Of a DNA stretch of 36,028 nucleotides, positions 30,222-36,028 are shown piece by piece (the first letter of the stretch is position 1; each line of letters begins with the position of its first letter). Location of the stretch: positions 1-36,028 of the forward strand of contig NZ_RAVW01000035.1 in assembly GCF_003611585.1 (NCBI RefSeq), written 5' to 3'. Source of the DNA: Corallococcus exercitus (GTDB taxonomy: Bacteria; Myxococcota; Myxococcia; Myxococcales; Myxococcaceae). The notes beneath the pieces were generated by a model, which made no database searches, had not been told where the DNA came from, and was given only the letters and a program-made list of their open reading frames with translations. The translations under genes and the position numbers were made by a program.

Positions 30222-33200
30222 ATGAGACGCCGCCGACTCATCGCTTTCCCTCCCCTTCCCCACGTCCGGCCCGCCCTGGGCGCCCTGTTCCTCGCGGCCT
30301 CGCTGGGCGCGGTGAGCGCCGAAGCCGCGGCCCTCAAGGTCATGCCCATGGGGCTTGGCTTCGGGTCCGTCACCGCGACGGGCATCACCTGCAACAGCGC
30401 GGGCGGCGACTGCGACGAGACCTACGGGGCCACCACCACCGTGACCCTCACCGCCACGGCGTCCGCGGGGTCCACCTTCGCGGGTTGGAACATCGACCTG
30501 GACGCGGACCTGACGTCCACCCCGGACTGCACGGGCACGGCGTCCACCTGCATCCTGACCATGAACGTGGCGCGGTCCGTGAAGCCTGTCTTCCGGCTGG
30601 CGGCGGGCACCGTCAATCCCATCCCTGTCGCCAACGCGAGCGCCATCACGCCCGAGGAGCTCGAAACCTATCTGAGCAATCCCGCCAACGCGGGGACGAA
30701 CACCGTGGCCCGCTTCGTCAGCGCCCTCCCGGACGAGTACAGGGCCAGCCCCATCCTGATGGCGCGCTCGGAGAGCCTCCAGACCGGCACCGCGGAGCAT
30801 CCGCGCCTGCTGCTCGCCAGCAAGAACGCCCGGTCCGTCTTCTCCATCGGGCCCGCGCCGCATGCGTCCTATCCGGGCTCGCATCCGGACGTCATCGAGT
30901 ACATGCAGTGGGACGAGGCGACGAAGAACTTCCGCTTCCACGAAATCATCCTCACGGCCATTCCCGCGATGGGCTCCATCCCGCCGCGCACGCGCCACAT
31001 CGAGAAGGATGACGTGAAGTGTTCCAGCTGCCATTCGACGCGCAACGTGCTCAACCGCACGGGCATCCCCGGCACGGATGGCATTCCCGCGGGCGTGCTC
31101 AAGACGAAGAACAAGCCCAACTGGGACCCGTATGACAGCTGGGGCGGGATGCTCCCCTTCAACCGGGACCGGCTCTACCAGGGCTCGGTGGACATCGCCG
31201 CGTTCCGCAAGCTCTTCAACCCCTGGACGTGGCGGACGCAGCCCGCGGTCCGTCAGCTCGTCGAACAGCTCCGGCTGCAACCGCCGGGACGGCTGCCCGC
31301 GGGCAGCCCCCACCTCATCACGCGCTTCCGGGGCGGCCCCAATGACGGCACGCCCCGCTTCTCCTTCGACACGTCGCCCCCGGTGACGGTGGAGCCCGTG
31401 CCCTCGGGTCCGTCGTCCATCACGACGGCGTATGCCTTCAACGGCCTGGCGGGCACGGGCGCGCTCACGTCCGTCACCCAGGGCGGCAATTCCGTCACGC
31501 TGTTCCACGACTCGCCCATCACCGGAGACGAGGGGCGCGGCGTCCAGCTGTTCGACCTCTTGGGCGGCCTGGATGGCACCCTCAACCAGCGGAGGATCGC
31601 GGACGAGCTCGCCAGCCACCGCTGGGCGACCGGCAGCGTGTACGTCGACCCGCGTCCGGTGGCGCTGGCCATCACCAAGGGCTGTCTCACCATCAACACG
31701 GCGCTGAACACGGTGCAGAGCAACCCCGCGGGCCTGGCGATCGATCAGTCGTTCTTCACGTCGCGCAGCGGCCTGGACATCAACGGCCTGCGCAACGACA
31801 CCCTGGCGCGCACCCAGAGCATCCCGCGCCGCAAGGCCGACATCGAGAAGCTCAACATGAGCCGGGCGGGCGACGTGTACGTGTCGTCCGGGACGACGGT
31901 GAACGGCCTCATCCCGCAGTACGGCGCCGCGACCAGCGCGGCCACGGACGTGTCGCTGCCCCGCCTGCGGCGCGAGGTGTTCCGCCGCCCCATCGACAAT
32001 CCGGGCCCCGACGCGACGGTGATGGGCGGCATCCTCGTGGACCGCGAGCAGTACAACCCCAACACGAACCTGGTGACCCTGTACCGGTACTTCCTGGAGC
32101 CGCTGGGCGTGTCGGTGGACAAGTGGTCCCTGGGCGTGCGCGGCCGCTCGCGCGCCTATGGCTTCGCGGACGTGTTCAGCACGTACAAGAGCGCCCTCCA
32201 GACGGAGCTGGAGGCCAACCTGACGGCGGACCCCATCCCCGGGCTCGCGGCGCCGTACGCCTGCGCCAGCCTGATTCCGGCCGTGAACGCCACGCTGGCC
32301 TCGCTGCCGCCCGCGGCGGCCGTCCCGACGTACACGGACGTGCAGCGCATCTTCAACAAGAGCTGCGTCGAGTGCCACGGCGGGCTCGACTACCCGCCCT
32401 ACAAGAACTACGGCACCTTCCTGAACCTGGCCGAGGACCAGAGCGGCCCCGGCGTGAACCCGCTCACGGCGCCGCACGGCATCGCGACGACCTACGCCAC
32501 CAGCCTGGCGGGCCCGCTGTACGACCGCATCACCCGCCCGTTGGAGGACTGCCCGTTCGGGATGATGCCGTGTGGCGGACCGCCGCTGAGCAAGACGGAC
32601 ATCGAGACCCTCAAGCGGTGGATCCAGGGCGGCAATCCCTCCACGTGGGGCGACCCGCACCTGACGACGCTGGACGGCGTGCGCTACGACTTCCAGGGCG
32701 CCGGTGAGTACGTGCTCCTGCGCGACCCGGGGCTGGAGCTGCAGGCGCGCCACACGCCCGTGCAGACCGAGCAGCCCGTGGGCCCCGACGCGCACACCGG
32801 CCTGACGGCCTGCGCGAGCATCACGACGGCGGTGGCGGCGCGCCTCGGCCCGCATCGCATCAGCTACCAGATGAACGTGGAGCGCCCGGAGCTGCTGGAG
32901 CTGCGCGTGGACGGCAAGCCGGTGCAGCTGGACAAGGAGCTGCTGCTGCCCTCCGGGGGACGCATCACGCGCACCACGGCGAACGGCGGCATCCGGATGG
33001 AGTCCGCGGGCGGCACGCGCATCACCGTCACCGTGGATTGGTGGGCGCACTACGGCCTCTGGTACATGAACACCGACGTGCAGCAGGCGCGCGCCACGGA
33101 GGGCCTGCTGGGGCCCATCGCCCCCGGCAACTGGCTGCCCATGCTGCCGGATGGCTCGCAGCTGGGCGAGCGGCCTGCGAACCTCGAGGACCGGCACGTC

Positions 33201-33812
33201 GCCCTGTACGAGAAGCTGGGCGAGTCCTGGCGCGTGACGAAGGACACGTCCCTCTTCGACTATGCCTCCGGGTTCTCCACGGCGTCGTACACGCTGCGGA
33301 CCTGGCCGGAGTTCAAGGCGGACGCATGCCGCATCACGAAGGCGCCGCCCGGCATTCCGGTGGTGGAGCCGCTGAAGCCCCTTCCGCTCGAGGAGGCGGA
33401 GGCGCTGTGCAAGGGCGTCTCCGAGGAGCGCCTGCGCGACTGCGTGCAGGACGTGGCCGCGACCGGCGAGCCGGGCTTCGCCAAGACGTTCCTCACGACG
33501 GAGCAGGTGGGCGCCAACCTCCCGCCGGAGGTGCTGGAGCTGGTGGCGCCGCAGGAGAACGCGACCGCTTCCAGGACCGTGACCTTCCAGTGGAAGGACG
33601 CCTACGACAAGGACGGGGACGCCGTCGTCTACCGGCACTGCGTCTGGGGCGTGAACACCCGCTTCACCTACGCCGCCTGCACCCAGGGGAGCCGCGAGCA
33701 GTCCCGAACGCTGACGCTGGAGGCCGGCGGGGACTACTTCTGGAAGGTCCTCGCCGAGGACAGCCGGGGTGGCAGCACGGAGAGCCGCACCTGGCGCGTG
33801 ACGGTGAAGTAA
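30222..33812 (+). CDS. Secreted multidomain protein: InlB-like repeat, cytochrome-c motifs, von Willebrand D domain
   Basis: A 1196-residue protein; GGAG 8 bp before the ATG at 30222 sets the start. A Sec signal (to about AEA, residue 36) is followed by an InlB-B-like/Ig-like repeat (~40-125). Two c-type haem motifs are present, CSSCH at 267-271 and CVECH at 715-719. The second lies in a recognisable cytochrome-c-like domain ending LKRWIQGG (~800). GDPHLTTLDGVRYDF at 810 opens a von Willebrand factor type-D domain to about 980. The last ~95 residues are a fibronectin-III/Ig-like domain (TVTFQWKDAYDKDGDAVVY). Haem attachment would occur in the periplasm. The VWD part suggests adhesion or multimer formation. 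The combination is unusual and the role is not known; surface electron transfer or matrix redox chemistry is speculation. It is transcribed alone. Confidence 0.9.
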   Translation: MRRRRLIAFPPLPHVRPALGALFLAASLGAVSAEAAALKVMPMGLGFGSVTATGITCNSAGGDCDETYGATTTVTLTATASAGSTFAGWNIDLDADLTSTPDCTGTASTCILTMNVARSVKPVFRLAAGTVNPIPVANASAITPEELETYLSNPANAGTNTVARFVSALPDEYRASPILMARSESLQTGTAEHPRLLLASKNARSVFSIGPAPHASYPGSHPDVIEYMQWDEATKNFRFHEIILTAIPAMGSIPPRTRHIEKDDVKCSSCHSTRNVLNRTGIPGTDGIPAGVLKTKNKPNWDPYDSWGGMLPFNRDRLYQGSVDIAAFRKLFNPWTWRTQPAVRQLVEQLRLQPPGRLPAGSPHLITRFRGGPNDGTPRFSFDTSPPVTVEPVPSGPSSITTAYAFNGLAGTGALTSVTQGGNSVTLFHDSPITGDEGRGVQLFDLLGGLDGTLNQRRIADELASHRWATGSVYVDPRPVALAITKGCLTINTALNTVQSNPAGLAIDQSFFTSRSGLDINGLRNDTLARTQSIPRRKADIEKLNMSRAGDVYVSSGTTVNGLIPQYGAATSAATDVSLPRLRREVFRRPIDNPGPDATVMGGILVDREQYNPNTNLVTLYRYFLEPLGVSVDKWSLGVRGRSRAYGFADVFSTYKSALQTELEANLTADPIPGLAAPYACASLIPAVNATLASLPPAAAVPTYTDVQRIFNKSCVECHGGLDYPPYKNYGTFLNLAEDQSGPGVNPLTAPHGIATTYATSLAGPLYDRITRPLEDCPFGMMPCGGPPLSKTDIETLKRWIQGGNPSTWGDPHLTTLDGVRYDFQGAGEYVLLRDPGLELQARHTPVQTEQPVGPDAHTGLTACASITTAVAARLGPHRISYQMNVERPELLELRVDGKPVQLDKELLLPSGGRITRTTANGGIRMESAGGTRITVTVDWWAHYGLWYMNTDVQQARATEGLLGPIAPGNWLPMLPDGSQLGERPANLEDRHVALYEKLGESWRVTKDTSLFDYASGFSTASYTLRTWPEFKADACRITKAPPGIPVVEPLKPLPLEEAEALCKGVSEERLRDCVQDVAATGEPGFAKTFLTTEQVGANLPPEVLELVAPQENATASRTVTFQWKDAYDKDGDAVVYRHCVWGVNTRFTYAACTQGSREQSRTLTLEAGGDYFWKVLAEDSRGGSTESRTWRVTVK

Positions 33813-33837
33813 CCCGACGCCGCCGCTGAAAACACGA

Positions 33838-33870
33838 AGGCCCCGGACCGCCTGAGGGCGTCCGGGGCCT
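33838..33870. terminator. Bidirectional intrinsic terminator
   Basis: AGGCCCCGGAC (33838-33848) and GTCCGGGGCCT (33860-33870) make a perfect 11-bp stem with an 11-base loop between converging stops. On the minus strand it is followed by TTCGTGTTTT, a U-rich tract fitting intrinsic termination of the minus-strand gene. Confidence 0.75.
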
Positions 33871-33883
33871 GGGCGCGGAACCG

Positions 33884-35287
33884 CTACGGCTTCATCACGT
33901 TCATGGCCTTCAAGTACTGCACGGCGTTGCGCGCCTGGGTATTCCCCTTGGCCTCCAGGGCCCGCAGCTGCTCTCCCATCTGCGGGGTGTAGGCCTCCAG
34001 GAGGGCCCGCTTCAGCGCATCCTGATTGAAGCCCCAGTCCTCCATGGCCTCGGGCAGGAGCTTCACGACGCGGGGGTCCTTCATCCGCACCAGCGCCGCG
34101 ACGGCCGCGGCCTTCCCCGAGGGACACTGCCGCGCGATCGCATACGCCTTGTCCGCCGCCGCCTTCGTTCCGACGTAGCCCAGCAGGGCCACCTCCCGCT
34201 GGTCGATGTCGTTGCTGCAGAGGAGGAGCCTGTTGATGGCGGCCTTGGCCTGCGGGTCGCCCTGCCGCACCGCGGCCTCCAGCTCGACGCTCATGAACGA
34301 GAGCCGCGTCGGGTCGAAGGTCACCTTCCTCGGCACGTCGTGCCCTTCGAGCACCAGCTGCGCGGCCAGGTAGTTGCGCCGGACTTCCGGCAGGTGGTCG
34401 AGGTCGCGCGCGAGACGCTGTCCCGCGGCCTTCTTCAGCTTCAAGCCGCCGTGCATCGTCGTGGCGAGCGGCATCACCAGTCCTTCGTCGTAGCCCCCCT
34501 TCGCCGCCGCCGCTTCATAGGCCGCCAGCGCGCACGCGGGGCTCAGCTCCACCCGCTCGCCGTTCTCGCGCCGCACGGTGATCACCATTTCGTCGTTGGA
34601 GGAGGAGTACCCGGCGGACGCGGCCAGCCCCTTGGCCAGCTCGTCCACGAGCACCGGCTCGAGCTCCGCGGGCTCGACGCACCGCAGGGGCGCCCGCACC
34701 TCGTCGGCCAGCTCCGCCAGCTCGTTCGCCACGGCGCTCAGGCCCTCCAGGGAGCCATCGGCCCGTTGCTTCGCCTGACGCGTGAAGCACTCGGCGAACG
34801 CGGTCGCCCACAGCCGCAGCTTCGGATCCGGCTCCAGCCGCATCGCCGTCAGGGCCTCCACCTGCGTGGCGGGGACCCGCGACGCGGCCGCCAACGCCAG
34901 GCCCCGCTCGAACGGATCGTCGGACCGCTGCGCCCGCTGACGCAGCGCCGCGTCCTCCATCAGCATCCGCGCCGCCAGGTCCACCGCCTTCGTGGGCAGC
35001 ACTGAGCGATCCGGCCGCTGCGCCGTGAAGCGCCCCGCGGCGGTGATGCTGCAGGACGAGGCCGGCCCGGCGGCCGCCAGGGCCTGCTCCATGCCCCCGA
35101 CCCGCGCGACCTTCACCAGGACGCCGTAGGCCGTGGCGCCGCCCTTGAGCAGCTCGGACTCCGAGCGGGCCCGGATGGCCGGGAGGGGCTGCTCCAGCGA
35201 GAAGATGGCCTTCCACAACGCGGCTTCGTCCGGAACGGGAGCAGCCGCGAGCATGAGCGTCGCGAGCACGACAGGAGCGTGGACCAT
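33884..35287 (-). CDS. Secreted helical-repeat protein, unknown function
   Basis: A 467-residue protein. The ATG at 35287 is chosen because AAGGTGGG lies just upstream and a Sec signal follows at once (VHAPVVLATLMLAAAPVP). The ATG at 35302 would add five residues before it. The mature protein is Ala/Leu-rich and almost entirely helical, with repeating amphipathic units (AKAAINRLLL, AADKAYAIARQCPSGKAAAVAAL, PRVVKLLPEAM) reminiscent of HEAT or ARM repeats, though no consensus repeat is clean. Four to six cysteines are spread through it. No catalytic motif is visible. A periplasmic scaffold or binding protein is possible. It converges on the VWD gene across a terminator and diverges from the DUF1361 gene. 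Confidence 0.85.
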   Translation of the reverse strand: MVHAPVVLATLMLAAAPVPDEAALWKAIFSLEQPLPAIRARSESELLKGGATAYGVLVKVARVGGMEQALAAAGPASSCSITAAGRFTAQRPDRSVLPTKAVDLAARMLMEDAALRQRAQRSDDPFERGLALAAASRVPATQVEALTAMRLEPDPKLRLWATAFAECFTRQAKQRADGSLEGLSAVANELAELADEVRAPLRCVEPAELEPVLVDELAKGLAASAGYSSSNDEMVITVRRENGERVELSPACALAAYEAAAAKGGYDEGLVMPLATTMHGGLKLKKAAGQRLARDLDHLPEVRRNYLAAQLVLEGHDVPRKVTFDPTRLSFMSVELEAAVRQGDPQAKAAINRLLLCSNDIDQREVALLGYVGTKAAADKAYAIARQCPSGKAAAVAALVRMKDPRVVKLLPEAMEDWGFNQDALKRALLEAYTPQMGEQLRALEAKGNTQARNAVQYLKAMNVMKP

Positions 35288-35455
35288 GACCCACCTTGGC
35301 AAGGAAAACGGGTGGGCCCAGTTTCTCCCGAAATCGCCTCACCTTGAAGCCGGGGGCAGGCGGAGGGCTGGCCCGCGCATTGCTCTGGGTCCGGTGCGGG
35401 GGGCCTCTCCGTGGTCATTCCGCCACGAAGTGCGGCTGCCTCGCCACACGCCACC

Positions 35456-36028
35456 ATGTCCCGACCCACGCCCGACTTCCTGTCCGTCCTGAGCCGCCAT
35501 GGCCTGCTGCCCGCGGTCGTCAGCAGCCTCCTGGCGGTGGACCTCCTGGCCCTCCGGCTCGACTGGAGCGAGCGCGCCAGCTTCGCCTTCCTCTCGTGGA
35601 ACCTGTTCCTGGCGTGGGCGCCCTACATGCTGGCCCTGGTCGCGCGGGCGCTCATGCTGTGGGGGCTCGCGCGTCCCTGGACCCTGGCCCCGCTGGCGCT
35701 CGGCTGGCTCGCGCTCTTTCCCAACGCGCCCTACCTGCTCACCGACTTCATCCACCTGCGCCAGCGGCCCGTGGTGCCGCTCTGGTTCGACGCGGCCCTG
35801 CTGTCCCTGTTCGCCGCCACCGGGTGGATGTTGGGCCTGCTGTCGCTGGAGGTCTGGAAGCGATGGCTGGAGGAGCGCTGGGGACGCACGGCGGCGTGGG
35901 CCTTCGTCACCGTCACGTCCCTGCTGTGCGGCTATGGCATCTACCTGGGCCGGGTGGAGCGCTGGAACAGCTGGGACGTGCTCACGCGGCCGGAGCGCCT
36001 GCTCTTCGCCATGGCCGCCCACGTGCGC
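35456..36028 (+). CDS. DUF1361 membrane protein, N-terminal part (3' end outside window)
   Basis: The frame is open from the ATG at 35456 to the window end, giving 191 visible residues. It contains about five to six transmembrane segments and the family's landmark blocks: WNLFLAWAPYMLAL near residue 50, LFPNAPYLLTDFIHL near 85, PLWFDAALLSLFAATGWMLG near 105-125, and YLGRVERWNSWDVL near the visible end. These identify a DUF1361 protein, a small family of integral membrane proteins of unknown function. The usual length is about 200-230 residues, so most of the gene is present. No strong ribosome site is seen before the ATG. Confidence 0.9.
   Translation, partial: MSRPTPDFLSVLSRHGLLPAVVSSLLAVDLLALRLDWSERASFAFLSWNLFLAWAPYMLALVARALMLWGLARPWTLAPLALGWLALFPNAPYLLTDFIHLRQRPVVPLWFDAALLSLFAATGWMLGLLSLEVWKRWLEERWGRTAAWAFVTVTSLLCGYGIYLGRVERWNSWDVLTRPERLLFAMAAHVR

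Noticed and set aside
29004-34127. A 1707-codon open frame on the minus strand
   Set aside because: It is the antisense shadow of the lipoprotein and VWD/cytochrome genes. Its translation is Arg/His/Gly-rich low-complexity sequence with no signal or domain, as expected opposite GC-rich codons.
1-36028. Mobile elements, tRNA or rRNA genes
   Set aside because: No transposase or integrase motifs, flanking repeats, tRNA cloverleaf or rRNA signature sequences were seen by eye.

Overview
The window is very GC-rich and gene-dense, with strong third-position G/C bias. It carries many secreted or lipid-anchored proteins, Cys-rich 'outer-surface' lipoproteins, kelch, TSP3 and VWD modules, and a TonB-domain/TonB-receptor fusion. 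Together these point to a myxobacterium, most likely Myxococcaceae (Corallococcus/Myxococcus-like). That assignment is inference from style and families. I see no rRNA, tRNA, CRISPR array, insertion sequence or phage gene. 28 protein-coding genes are supported, the first and last cut by the window edges.

Layout. 1-4782: the C-terminal two-thirds of an alpha-2-macroglobulin-like protease trap, a small membrane protein on the opposite strand, and a lipoprotein made almost wholly of Cys-paired Sel1 repeats. 4891-7426: a lipase-like alpha/beta hydrolase followed 31 bp later by a secreted PQQ-type aldose dehydrogenase. 7559-11857: a tight four-gene operon holding an alpha/beta-barrel-like small protein, a protein of unknown function with a possible GATase-like core, a DyP-type haem peroxidase, and a flavin disulfide-reductase relative that lacks its redox cysteines. 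This is the best candidate for an undescribed system. 12098-16250: a secreted HExxHxxGxxH metalloprotease, then on the minus strand a NlpC/P60-like protein, a lipoprotein, and a clan-CD (caspase/gingipain-like) secreted protein adjacent to that lipoprotein.

16471-23084: a histamine-N-methyltransferase-like methyltransferase and a LysR regulator on the plus strand. They converge on a five-gene minus-strand operon: isochorismatase-family hydrolase, XapX membrane protein, YtcJ-like amidohydrolase, alginate-export-type outer-membrane barrel, DUF1275 membrane protein. Hydrolases, a porin and inner-membrane proteins together suggest uptake and hydrolysis of a small amide or imine substrate, perhaps under control of the LysR protein.

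23314-36028: a kelch beta-propeller with a Cys-rich tail, a secreted repeat protein, a small Cys-rich lipoprotein, a TonB-CTD/TonB-dependent-receptor fusion translationally coupled to a lipoprotein, a 1196-residue secreted protein joining cytochrome-c motifs to a von Willebrand D domain, a secreted helical protein, and the start of a DUF1361 membrane protein. Several strong hairpins mark transcription-unit ends. Dyads before lysR, the isochorismatase operon and the TonB fusion are candidate operators. Residue numbers below count from the chosen start codon.
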